64,000 nt of DNA from positions 38,388,148-38,452,147 of the forward strand of contig NW_023998414.1 of the NCBI RefSeq assembly GCF_014805625.2, in the 5' to 3' direction. Both the position numbers and the translations under genes were made by a program. Numbering within the stretch: position 1 is the first letter of the stretch; each line of letters opens with the position of its first letter. Under the pieces are notes generated by a model that worked only from the letters and a program-made list of their open reading frames with translations, ran no database searches and was not told the DNA's origin. Below are positions 22,535 to 33,524 of this stretch, piece after piece. This DNA is from Glossina fuscipes (Eukaryota; Arthropoda; Insecta; Diptera; Glossinidae).

Positions 22535-23451
22535 CAGTCAAACCTGTTTTTGTGCGATAGATAGTGACCGCAGAAAAAAAACCGCACAAAAAAAAATATT
22601 CAAAAACTTCATAAATAGCTATAAGAAATAATTTTTCACAGCATATTAAAGAAAATTTTTTTTACAATTAACTAAAATGAAATGAACCTTACAAAATTTG
22701 GACCGTCTACTCCTACTTTTGAATCCACATTTGCAATGTAAGGATTAAACTTGCACTGTGTTAGGTTGCGTTTTGGGCCAGCTTCCTTATAAACGTGCAC
22801 ATGAAAAATATACCTTTATATAGAAACAAAATATAATTTTTGTGTTCTACAATTTGTAAAAAAATAAAAACTTGTTACACTATGTGGTGAAGGATATTTA
22901 ATCGCCGGCCTGAGCCGACTGTAATGTTCTTAGTTGTTTTTGTAGAACTATGTATTAGATAAATATGAAGTATATGAGAGTAACGTCAAAGCTGAAGACT
23001 TACAAGTGCAAATGAGCCGTCAAGTCGGTTTCAGTGTTCACGTTCATTAAGATTTCCTATGGCTTGTGGCGCATCTATCTGTCTATCTATTTCTTTCGAC
23101 GATTTGCTAATATTTAACTTTGTGTAAGTGTCTGTAACTTTTAAGCAAGCCGAGTGAGATTTTGGATAACCTCCACTGAAGGATTAGGTCGGGCTCATTT
23201 CGTCAAAACGTTTGCAAAACTCAAAAGGAAGCTTCATAGACCTGATGCAATAGGTATGAAAATGGCTGTTGCAATGTGTACATACACACTGATAGCAAAA
23301 AAAGTGATGCCAACACAGTTCAGATTGACCTAACCTCTCGGCGAAATTCAATGTGTCGATATTCATATACCGCACAAAAAAAAGAATCGCACAAAAAGAA
23401 TCGCACAAAAAAAAGCGCATAAAAAAGACCGCACAAAAACAGGTTTGACTG
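22535..23451. mobile_element. pogo-type TIR element (non-autonomous)
   Basis: The ends CAGTCAAACCTGTTTTTGTGCG (22,535-22,556) and its exact reverse complement (23,430-23,451) form perfect 22-bp terminal inverted repeats flanked by TA on both sides (within (TA)n tracts). CAGT-starting ends with TA target sites are typical of the pogo/Tigger group of Tc1/mariner elements. Inside both ends are repeated CGCACAAAA units. No transposase is encoded, and a DINE-like fragment sits inside (22,665-22,938). The minus-strand frames at 23,184-23,557 are by-products of the CGCACAAAA repeats. Confidence 0.8.
22665..22938 (+). mobile_element. DINE-like fragment nested in the pogo-type element
   Basis: The core around 22,690-22,790 (ACAAAATTTGGACC, GTAAGGATTAAACTTGCACT, GTTTTGGGCC) is the reverse complement of 57,430-57,500 in the minus-strand copy there. 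The 3' end has GATATTTAATCGCCGGCCTG, a hairpin CGGC/GCCG and CTTAGTTGTTTTTG. The 5' half is missing. Confidence 0.6.
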
Positions 23452-23521
23452 TATATATATATTCCCATATATATACGGAAAATATATGATTTGTGACGAC
23501 TGCGATTGTATAAGCCTTCAG

Positions 23522-23692
23522 GTGGATAACGTAGCTTTGAAATCTGTTTTGCGACAATTAATAATTATTGGCTCTCGTCAACATGATTCTAATCCGTACA
23601 TATATGTACACCCTACTGAATACACTGATAGGGACATTGCTGCTTTTATGAAGAAATCTACTTACGGTATGCGTCTTATTATAAAGCGGTAA
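23522..23692 (+). CDS. candidate 3'-terminal exon, unknown protein
   Basis: After a CCTTCAG acceptor (AG at 23,520-23,521) the frame reads VDNVALKSVLRQLIIIGSRQ, HDSNPYIYVHPTEYTDRDIA and AFMKKSTYGMRLIIKR, then TAA at 23,690-23,692. AATAAA follows at 23,724-23,729, as expected of a last exon with a very short 3' UTR. The composition is more balanced than the surrounding DNA. An ATG exists upstream in frame (23,486) but would add the odd peptide MICDDCDCISLQ. I do not recognise the protein. It could be a real last exon of a gene reading rightward, a processed fragment or chance. Confidence 0.35.
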   Translation: MDNVALKSVLRQLIIIGSRQHDSNPYIYVHPTEYTDRDIAAFMKKSTYGMRLIIKR

Positions 23693-23844
23693 AGATATTC
23701 AGTTTCAATGAAAACTTAATTTCAATAAAAATGAAAATTTATTATTATATTATATTAAAAGGCAAATAAACGCAAAAAAATAAAATTAGTAGCTCGTAGC
23801 GTTTCAAAAAAAAAAAAAAAAAAAAACAAAGTTTGTGCTGACAC

Positions 23845-24203
23845 ATGGTGAAGTTTTCGGACATGATTTATACATATGTGTGCGCTTTTGAGGACCTTGT
23901 TTGCATCAATTTTACCAGCTCGCGAAATCAAATAATTCAAAATCAAAGTCAACAAGTAATAACGTTATATTCGGTGAGGGTCGAATCTTGCATACCCTAC
24001 CATCATGCTTTTCGTATTCTACTCTCCAAGTTCTCTCATTTGATACGCATTGCGTTGGTGTTATTAAGAAAAAAATTAATCAACCAGGTCACTGTGTCCA
24101 TCATCGTCCTTTTGGGAATAAATCCATTTTTAGGCCGATAATATATCTTCGCTTGAGGAATGTACAAAATAGTTCTCTATCTGGTTTCCGTTATGCTAAA
24201 TAA
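23845..24203 (+). other. two long overlapping open frames, unidentified
   Basis: Frames of 98 and 100 codons (23,845-24,141 and 23,901-24,203) overlap in different phases, unusually long for this AT-rich DNA. One possible reading is a single decayed gene with a frameshift near 23,960. Neither product carries a motif I know. They lie just after the candidate exon ending at 23,692, on the same strand. Confidence 0.25.
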
Positions 24204-24239
24204 ACGTAAAATCTCAAAAAGAAAATTACAAACAGAAAA

Positions 24240-24656
24240 TTTAATTACTTGTAACTTTGTGTGGGCATGGCCGATTGTTGTTATTTTCGCACGTAAAAAG
24301 TAGAGTGCTTCGTAAAGTAGATATGAAAAAAATTCAGCTTTCTAAAGAATGAGCAAAAATCTACAAATTTTTGTCAAAAAAAAAAAAACAAAAACTCCAT
24401 TTGCGTCCTTGAGGGCTTCTGCTCTACTGTGTTTGCATCATTTCCGTAATTTAACCATTCCATCCGACGAATTTAATTGCTTTTGTCTTTCAAAAAATCA
24501 TATCCATTCACAAGATGGAAATCACTTTCTTTCATAATGAAAAAAAGAACTTAATAATTAATTTCTGTGGCTGTCAAACAAGTATTTAGTTAATGTCGTG
24601 AAATTTGACATACGATCGCCTCGAACATTGTTACGTCGGACATGAAAAGAATATTT

Positions 24657-24696
<40 letters not shown>

Positions 24697-27600
24697 TTTG
24701 TGATGCACTCACTCTATGATTACGTCTCTACTTATAAAGGAGACTAAAAAACTATAAAATAAACATTTTGGTCGGTTATAGAGACGTCGTTTGTAGAGAC
24801 TGTTACATCCATTCTTGGTTGCTTGAAATTGAATTTTATATAAGTTGCATATATTTTGGTATGGATTAAGGAATTTACTTTTATTATGGGCGCGGCATAC
24901 TCATTTTCAAATTTCTTTAATGAAGAATAAATTCAATCTTAAAATTTTAATAATACACAACATATGTACAAATCCTACACTGATCGAAAGTTATGTGTTG
25001 TGCTGGGTGTCACAAGTGGAAGGACACTTCTAGCGTACGCTCCATCCTTTAGAGGTGGTCATAATCTAAGGCGTAATGGTAAAGAGTAACGTGGTAAGCT
25101 AAGCGCTTTCGCTAACATTGTTTCGTAATTGAAAAACAGGATGTAATCGAAATAATTTTGACACATACGAAATGAGAAAACTTTCAAATGATTAATGATA
25201 CCATCTTGTTGCGGTTAATAGACGTTAGAATGAATTCATTTCCTAATACGTAAGCTTTTGTTGCAAGAATTGCCTTTCGGTTACAATTAATGTGCGGCGA
25301 GGTTATATCAATATTTTAACTTGACATTAAACACTATTCAGTTTCTTTCTACAGGCGGTATTGATAATTAAAACGTTATGGAATTTCGGTAGATCGTTGA
25401 TGTGTGAGTGATATGATAGGCGAACAGCTTGCCGAAATTATCGTTCCCTTGAGAAACGCTAATAAAATGGTCACAATGGCTAGTAAGTAGGATTCATTTG
25501 TGCGGTAACAGTGTGATAATAGCTTATGAAAATCGCCCTTTCCCATTGGTCTTTTGCAATTTTCAAAGTGAAACCATACGAATTAATTACCGACAAGGCA
25601 TTAAATATCTTTAAATTTAAATATAATTTTTATCAATATTAATAACGAAGTTATTGAAACATTTTCGCCATACAGTCAATATTCGTTTTGCTATGGTGCT
25701 TTGAAAGCCTTTAGTCAAGGAAAGAAGAAGAAGAAGAAAAAGAAAAAAAAAAAAACCAAATATAATATTGAATATTTATATCTTATATCTGCGGAAAAGG
25801 AAACACTTACAGATTTTCATTTGTAGTTGCGTATGAAATTAATGTAAAATTGAATAAAAAATTAATGAAATTTTTTTCATTTTAATAAAATTAAAATCAA
25901 GTAAAAATTAAATTATTAAATGATGGCCAGATGAGTGTAGAAGAACAACTTTTTTTTTTTTTTTTATAACTTTTAACAAAGGAAATGTTGTGCTTCTTTT
26001 TTTTTTTTTTTTTTTTTTTTTTATTTTTCTTCTCAAGGTTTCTATTTGCTTTTCTTTTAAACTAACTTTCGTTTTTAAACTTCTTAACAAACTTTTCTCT
26101 TTTTCTTAATAAAATGTCGGAAGTGCAGGGAAATATTCTGCACCTATACAAGTTTATAAATAATTGTGCGCAACATTACTTTAATAACAAACTTTCGATT
26201 GTAGAATATTGTAACTTTTGTTAAGTAAAAATTACAATAATAAATTTCTATGACTTGGCTAAGCTGCCGCATAGACAGTTAAAAATAAAAATCTATAAAC
26301 CTTAAGATCGATCAACAACTTCAATAGAAAAAATCAATGAAGGCGATGAAGAAGACCGAGTCATCTATCGGCATTTTTTTATAACAGTGTGATCAGCTGT
26401 TAGATCAATATTGTTTGAAATATGGATGAAAATGTTCTCTTCACTTTTGATTGGACCGACTAGTTTTTTGTAACTCTGCTGTAAGTGATGCCGTTCATAA
26501 TAAAAAAAAAAAAAAAAAAAAAAACTGTTCAGTTGATCTGTTTTTACGAAAATCTAAATCTCATTGCTACAAATCGATAATCGTTCGATGCCAGCTATAA
26601 CTTTAGAGAAGAATTGAAGAAAACTTACACAAGACCTTTCTTGTAAATAAGTTTCAGATTCGATAAACTCATTATTGCTTAAATGAAAGTTACAGAGTTT
26701 TTCAACTATAGCTACGCGATTTATTTAAACAAGAAAAAAGAAACGTTAAGAGAATAAAGGAAAAGCATTTTTTATTCTCATCTATATTCGATACATTTGT
26801 AAATATTATGTCTACGTGAAAATTCAAATGCTTTGTTTAGGTGAATCACGTCTTTCTTAAATCTCCGATGTTGTCCGAAAAGATTTTTGCTCTAACATGA
26901 TTTTGACAGTATCGCCGTCAATGAAAGCGTGACTTATCCGAACAATTAACATTCACTTATTTGAGATTTTTCGAACCATTTTCTGCATGTTCCATCCAAA
27001 ACTATATATGCATCAAATACTTTCAGTAAATTTCAGTACACGAGTCTGTAGTATGTTTATTCTCTTTGTCCGAACTCGTACAAAATACAGCAGCGTAGAT
27101 GAACTTTATCAGTAGCCAAGGATAGACGATTATGTCTCACTTATTACTGACATGAATCATCTTCGTTTTAGTTCACTTGCTGGCTCAGTATGTATAGATT
27201 CAGTGATAGAAAGCGAGAGCCAACTATGTGCCAAAGGAATATGCGTAAATTTTTTGAAACTTCTTATAACTGGAACGAAGAGAAATTCCCTCAGGTCATA
27301 ACGGAATCCTTATTCCCATTTTCCCAGGAAACAGAGACTGCAGACGATAAAGTACATCAAACGCTTACCTTTACAGAATGCGAACGTGAAAATGATCATT
27401 TTGCTCAGTAATTGAATCATTGAGATGAACATGAGTTTCATATGAGAAGATGATATTCTTAAAAGAGTCCACGGAAAGCGCTTCTAAGGTAAAAAGTTTT
27501 GCATAATTTCGAAAAGTTCAAAACGCATAAATTGCAAAAGACATTAAGCACAACCAATAAAGACAGATTGAATGATTTTGATATTTAGAAAGTGTGGCCG

Positions 27601-27700
27601 CGTAATACATAACTACGTCTCTATTGAAAAACTCTCATTCAGCTCGGCTTATATTAATCTAATGCACTCAGTTCGAGCATTTGCGTATTTATATTGAAAA
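24240..27700. other. no gene seen
   Basis: AT-rich spacer with a 37-T run (24,659-24,695), T runs at 25,951-25,965 and 25,999-26,022 and an A run near 26,501-26,524. The frame at 27,190-27,411 is somewhat protein-like but unplaced. A small hairpin GTGCAG/CTGCAC is at about 26,123-26,143. Confidence 0.4.
24659..24695. repeat. poly-T run of 37
   Basis: Uninterrupted T run. On the minus strand it could be a retroposon A tail, but no body is recognised beside it. Confidence 0.88.
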
Positions 27701-27704
27701 ACCA

Positions 27705-28510
27705 AATAAGAACACTATAGTCGCGCCAGATCGCCGATTTCTCCAAAGCCGTGTATCAATTTAGAAATTATGCATTATTTTTATATGAAGGCATAATTTT
27801 CATCAAAGCTCTGATATTGCAGGACGCTCGAAACTCGGTCCAAATTTAGCAAACTCAATTTACTTGTCAAAGATTTGTGTAATTTTTACTTACTTAAATC
27901 ATAAAAAACTACAAGTTACAGTTTGCCACCAGAGAAATGTTTTTTTTTTTTTTGTTTTTCATCAGGAATTCTATGTATGGTTGGATCGAAGAAGAAAACG
28001 ATCTTTTTCCCGATCCAAATTTTATATAAAATTACTTTTACGAATCCGTTTTGAACATTTTTGCCATATAAAGCCGCATTTTTCATTAAGATCTATATAC
28101 GAGATTCACAAAGTAGATCTAAGGGATAATCAAAATCATTTTCCGAAGGAAGGACTTCAAAAACTTGCCTCATCCGATCCGAGTTTTTCTCATCGCTTTA
28201 CAACACCAAAATACTATTCTCTTGCGACTTTTGTCGCGCAATTCAGAAATTCAGAAAATTCGAATATTTTTTCATATAACGGTTTATTCAAATGATGCGT
28301 TAAATGGGAAGTAGTCGAAAAATGTAGTCCTTGGGCCAAAACACGTCAGTATACCAAATTTCATAGAAAGATCTCTAAAATAATTGCAATATAGGTGTAC
28401 TATAGTAGTACAAAGTAGTACAAACAAACATCAGGTGGACAGACGGATAGACAAGCTTAAATTGGCTCAGAATTGCTTTTTGAATAATAAAAAATGATGC
28501 AGTCTATGAA
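27705..28510 (-). mobile_element. DINE-like element, degenerate
   Basis: Begins AATAAGAACACTATAGTCGC with a decayed hairpin, the reverse complement of the family 3' end. The right part carries GAAGTAGTCGAAAAATGTAG, CCTTGGGCCAAAACACGTCA, AAATTTCATAGAAAGATCTC and GTGGACAGACGGATAGACAA, all shared with other minus copies. The 143-codon plus-strand frame inside it (27,864-28,295) is an antisense by-product. Confidence 0.55.
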
Positions 28511-28519
28511 TAGATTAAC

Positions 28520-30875
28520 CTTAAGCACAGTTTAAGTTGCTAGAATCGCTATGGGAGGGAAAATAAATGTACGCGTTTTTTTTTTGACTTACTACTCTTT
28601 CGCTTTCTGCGTTAGAAAATAAATTAAATTAAATTAAATTTATTATCATTTAAAATAGATTAAAGGAATGCATTCGACTATTTTGAGAAACACTTACTTT
28701 TTGTATTGTGTTTTATAAATATTCAGCTATTAACCTAACAATGTCTCATTTTATATATAGCGTAAAATGCTTTGCGAAGCAGAAATGCTTATTAGAGCGG
28801 AAATTGTTATTTTTGGTCCTAAGCTTGATGCACAAACTAAACCATATACTCATACACTGACAAATTTGCATTGTTTTCCTCAAGCGATTCTGTGCTAAAT
28901 TTTTATTTACTTCTCTAAACTAACTATAAAAACTATAATTTTATTAATTCTTTGTATTTATTTATTTATTTATTTATTTATTTTTTATTTTTTTTTTATT
29001 TATAAAATTAAAAACACAAAAAAAATATATATACATATATATCTGCAATTCGGTATATCTCTTATACGTAACAAATATTATTTAGAATGAAGCGAATGAG
29101 TATAGCGGTAAAGATACTAACGTCATACCGTACTATATAGCATTTACGTATGTACACGGTATGATATGGTAATTTAAACAAAAACGCTAGTACTATATAT
29201 GTTAAATATGTTAAATTGGTCTCTAAATAAACAGTTGAGAAGAGAACAATGCAAACAGTGAGAATATGTTTGAGCCTCTAAGCAGTGGCACTCATCGTGT
29301 ATAGGGTTCTATTTAAACAGGGCAAAAGTAAATATTTACGATGGCATAACAGAGTAACAATTTATTGCCAAAGAAAGGTTATGTAAAGTAAAGTGTTTAC
29401 ATAATATTTTTGTGTTAAAATTTCATGTTAAGCATACGTTTCGAAATTGTATCAAAAATGACGGATATCGGATCGAATATTATTTATTTAACAGATCGCC
29501 TATAGATGAATAGATTAGTTTATAAGAATTGAGCGTTTTGTTAAAATCAGCTTCACCACAACAACTGTGACGAGTTTTTTCACAACCTGACGAAGCATTC
29601 TCGCCTTGATCGCAGTCAATCTGGGGATTTTTTTGCGAATTTGCTCAGAATTCTGGCTGAGTTTGAAAAATCCCTATACAAATATCGGAGCAATTTTTAT
29701 TTTAATCATTTAACGCGTGTGCTACGACGATAAGATTACTATTAGCCAAGCTATGTGACTGTAAAGTGAGTTATTAAAGTGAGTCTTTCTCTCATCTAAT
29801 TGGTATGAACTTTTCGTTAATTGCGTTTGAGAGTAAAATTATAACCGATAGCTGAGGTTGCTGAGCTGCAGAGTTCATTAAACTTTTCTATCATTTGTTA
29901 TAAATTATATTTTATCTATCCTTTGTTATTTGTTATTGTTTATATATATATATATATTTGTTATTTCGAACAGATTCTTCGTCATTGCAAACTGAACTGA
30001 ACTGTTTGTTAGGCTTAAGGCTGATGTGATGGATTTAAAGCAAATTATTTATTGCTTTTATGCAGTTTTTATTATCAATTTTGATTTTACTTTTTTACCA
30101 TCCCATGAGCATGCGAGTATATCGCAATTTTTCATTTGTTTTATAATCAACAAGCTCACGTTATTCACAAAATTGCTTTACTCATGTTACAGTCAGCCTT
30201 TCGCTTTGTCTGCCTTTAAAGATAGAAAACGAAGAGTAAAATTTTGTAAATATTAACAATAACGCGGTGCTCTTATATTGGGACATGAGATTTCGATCCA
30301 GATTAGTGCATGCAAAGCTAGGTATTATGTGAAGCAAATGTCCGAGACGAATAAAAAAAATTTGATTTGTTATTTGAATTAATGCGTTACGAAGAAGTCA
30401 AAAAATAATTTCAAAGGAACAGAATCGCAACGCAAGGGTGATAAGATTGCAATGCTTTGGGCGCGTAGTCATGTCGATTAGTTGGGAGATGGACAAGTCG
30501 ATCGAGCGGCGAACTATGCTTTGCGGCTTATGCATTTCGAATTATTGACAATGTCATGGAAAAGTTGGACATACGATGGAGAGAAAAATTACAGGGAATC
30601 TCCAATAATTTCATCAACAGAACTCTTCTGTTAGCCATCACCTTAGTCACATCGTTATATCTGATAAATATTCATAGCATTAAGATTATTGCTTATGCGA
30701 TAATTCGCTATGATCATATAATTCCAAGACATGATTTGATCCTTGAGATGTCTTCTTTTGCAATTGTGGAGAAATTCTTGCAACAAAGTGCGTGCTTTAT
30801 GACTGTTAAAACTCTCTTCTTATTAGAAGAATATAAAAATATTTCTGTAGACATTCGAAAATCAGCTACAGTAAG

Positions 30876-30916
<41 letters not shown>

Positions 30917-32290
30917 TATACAAATGTAATATGTTGCTTTATTAAAACTACTCAGTTCAATGTCTAATTTTCTATTCAAAATTAAAGCCCGTAACGTATG
31001 TTGTTCGGGCTCAATTTTTTTTCTTTTACTCTAAGGAAGGATAAGATCAAAATTTCTACTTTGTATACATATATATGTATATAAGTATTCATCTTTTTCG
31101 TCTGAGTAATAATAGACGATTGATTTACACCATTGAGAAAGGTTCGTTACAGGATGGTATGACGTTCAGAACTTTGTAGAGTATATAAGACGGTATCGAG
31201 GAATTATTTTGAAGGGGCGACGAATAAATAAATATTTCTCAGCATTTTTTTCTTAGTTCATACCTCGTAATGTTTTCATTTGTGTTTTTCTAATAAGCAA
31301 AAATTAATGATAAGTTTGTGTGATTTTGTGTCGTCGTTTTTAAAATTATTTATAATGGTAAGCGTTGCATGACAGAAAATGAGACATTTATTGAAAACAA
31401 TTTCATGCTCTTTTCCTTTTTCCTTTTTCATTTTTGATTTTTTTTTTTTTTTGTTCATTATCTAAAATATTTATTTAACGTCAAATATAAGACCATTATT
31501 GCAATTAAGTGCGGATGCATGTCCTTCGTTCATTTAGTTGTAAACCAATTCATTTTTGGTTTCTTTTTTGCTTTTTTTTTGGTTCCCCCCCCCTCAACAT
31601 AATATATTTACTAACGTACGTATGTATGTAAGTTGTTTCTTTTTTCATACGTGTAATACTCTTGCATATTTTTGTCTGTTAGCCGTATATGTGTGTATAT
31701 ATATATATATGTATGAATGTTGAAATTTAAATTTTTCCTTTCTTTAAGCGAATATACATTGTTTCGTTCGTGTGTTTATGTTTTCCTTTATTCCACTTAC
31801 ACTTCATCTAATTTAATGCGAACATTTATTTGCTTTATTATCATTTGAGAGCACTAAGTAATAGGACCATAATGCAACAATGTCGACTGTTGCAGTAAAA
31901 TAATGCACAATTATAACCAAGACCACTTACTGTTTACTACATATATACTTATATATATACTTATATATACTTATATATATACTTATATATACTTATATAT
32001 ATATATATATATATACACTTATAGAAAGGAATTTAAAAAAGAAATTATTTTTTATTAGAAGTGATATCAATGTACATTTACATTTACAATGTAATCAATA
32101 CAGCGTAGAGAAGAGAAATACATGCAAATGAAACAAAATTGAGGGTTAGTCAGTCCATCAAACTGATTGGATGCTGTTGTTATTTCGAATATAAACGATA
32201 TTCGAAAAATGGTAAAAATTAATTTCAAAATGTGTTTTGTAATATTATTATGTGTTTTTTTTTTTTTTTTTTTTTCTATTTTCTAAGAAC
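28520..32290. other. no gene seen, TA-rich spacer
   Basis: Long AT-rich stretch with AAATT pentamers (28,619-28,640), TTTA repeats near 28,955-28,985, (TA)n at 30,880-30,911 and a complex ACTTATATAT repeat at 31,940-32,017. If the candidate exon at 32,297 is real, the part just below it would be its 3' UTR and downstream spacer. The 129-codon frame at 30,556-30,945 ends in a (TA)n tract and has no motif. Confidence 0.4.
31940..32017. repeat. compound ACTTATATAT tandem repeat
   Basis: Imperfect 10-12-bp units of ACTTATATAT expanding into a pure (TA)n stretch. Confidence 0.88.
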
Positions 32291-32296
32291 CACAGT

Positions 32297-32366
32297 TCAT
32301 TTCATCTGTCCATCACCAGCACTACCATGCGCTAGGTTTGAGATGAATTTTTCCCGCTCATCGGCA
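32297..32366 (-). CDS. candidate 3'-terminal exon, unknown protein
   Basis: On the minus strand a pyrimidine-rich acceptor (TTGTGTTCTTTTTAG, ending at 32,367) is followed by an open frame in phase 1: ADEREKFISNLAHGSAGDGQ then MK and a TGA at 32,297-32,299. These 70 bases are clearly richer in GC than their surroundings and contain no homopolymers. A short last exon of this kind is common in fly genes with long introns, and the exon upstream would lie above 32.4 kb. I cannot name the gene and see no convincing preceding exon in the window. Confidence 0.4.
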
Positions 32367-32762
32367 CTAAAAAGAACACAATAAAATTATTGTTTACATA
32401 TACGTTTGTTACGTGCGATGTCATAGAATATGGAATGTGGCAATTAATAACAGAGATATTTTTATGGACATACAGCAACATAATAACTACTACTAACACG
32501 CATACATGTTCTCTCACTTGAACACGTTTAATACTGTGACCAAAAAATAAGGTGAACTTTTCATTTAAACTTCTTGGCTTCTCGATGAGATCATGAAACC
32601 ATTCCTCATTTTTCTGTGCTGGTACTATCGTCTCTGATACTTACGTAAAGTTCCACGACAATATACTGAGCTGCTGTCAAGATACAAATATTTTTGCAAA
32701 CATACAAAAATGAGTTTTTCAACCTTTGCTATGCATACTGTGTATAGGACGTCATGATAACC

Positions 32763-32888
32763 GTGATTACCGAAGATGGGGTTTGGATCTATGTATACGA
32801 TGTCGGCACAACCGATCAATTGGGCGAATATTGTGTCAAAGGTGAATCAAGATTTAAAAAAAACTGCGCCAAAGTTGTTCAAAAATGA
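32763..32888 (+). pseudogene. mariner-like transposase remnant, GVQW3/FLJ37770 type
   Basis: The frame reads VITEDGVWIYVYDVGTTDQL, GEYCVKGESRFKKNCAKVVQ and K, then a stop. This aligns with the block around the first catalytic residue of that family (ITGDETWVYGYDxETKxQSSQWxxKGESRPKKARQ), but GDE has become EDG. The clade is the same as the 13.1-kb remnant, but a different block survives. Flanks show no further homology that I can read. Confidence 0.6.
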
Positions 32889-33408
32889 ATTCCTTCCGCC
32901 GGGCCAAACTGCTAGGTAATCAATACAATTGGAATTTGATGACTGAGCGTAAAGATGATGATAGTAATTAAAACGAATAAATGCAGATTTGTTGATTTCG
33001 TAAATTCACTTTATTTTTTGATCACAATAGTATACATATTCTCGTATATCATGCATGTAACCAGTTTCGTTCGTTTGATTTTTTTTTTTCATTTTTTTCA
33101 TTTTTTTTTTTTTTTTTTGATTTATAATGCTCGAAGGAACATATTTTTATTGCTTGCAATTAAAAACTTTTACATTTATAAAGGCTTTAATTAAAACGTG
33201 TAAAGTTAAAATTTCACAATTAAATCTTTTTAGGTTATGAGGGTTGCTTAACAGATTATTAGCAAATGTTAAAGATAAATATTGATATATTTGAAATTCT
33301 CTGAAATCTGATCAAGATATGCGTTTTTTTTAAATTTTCTTACGATAGGTAAAAAAAAAAAAAACGAAAATTGCCAATATAAAGACAGAGCTTTGGAAGA
33401 ACCGAATA

Positions 33409-33524
33409 AAAACAAGTAAAAACGCTATAGTGGGACATGGTTCACCATTAAATAACCTAACACCACTTCGTTCAGAAAGTAATGCTGAATCGTGTCAGTT
33501 CACTATAATAAAAATATAAATATA
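33409..33524 (-). mobile_element. DINE-like element, part 1 (3' end), split by mariner
   Basis: Starts AACAAGTAAAAACGCTATAG with GGGACATGGTTCACC (decayed hairpin), ATTAAATAACCTAACACCAC and TTCAGAAAGTAATGCTGAAT, the minus-strand order of the family 3' half. It stops at the TA before the mariner at 33,525 and resumes at 34,774. Confidence 0.65.

Noticed and set aside
23184..23557. Minus-strand frames with repeated FFCAILFVRF-like text
   Set aside because: Produced by the CGCACAAAA repeats at the right end of the pogo-type element.
27190..27411. 73-codon plus-strand frame with balanced composition
   Set aside because: No known motif, no splice or polyadenylation context, and no repeat support.
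27864..28295. 143-codon plus-strand open frame
   Set aside because: It lies antisense inside a degenerate DINE-like copy, is rich in F/S/R without known motifs, and contains a poly-F run from a T tract.
30556..30945. 129-codon plus-strand frame with a Y/I repeat tail
   Set aside because: The tail is a translated (TA)n microsatellite, and the rest has no recognisable domain or splice context.
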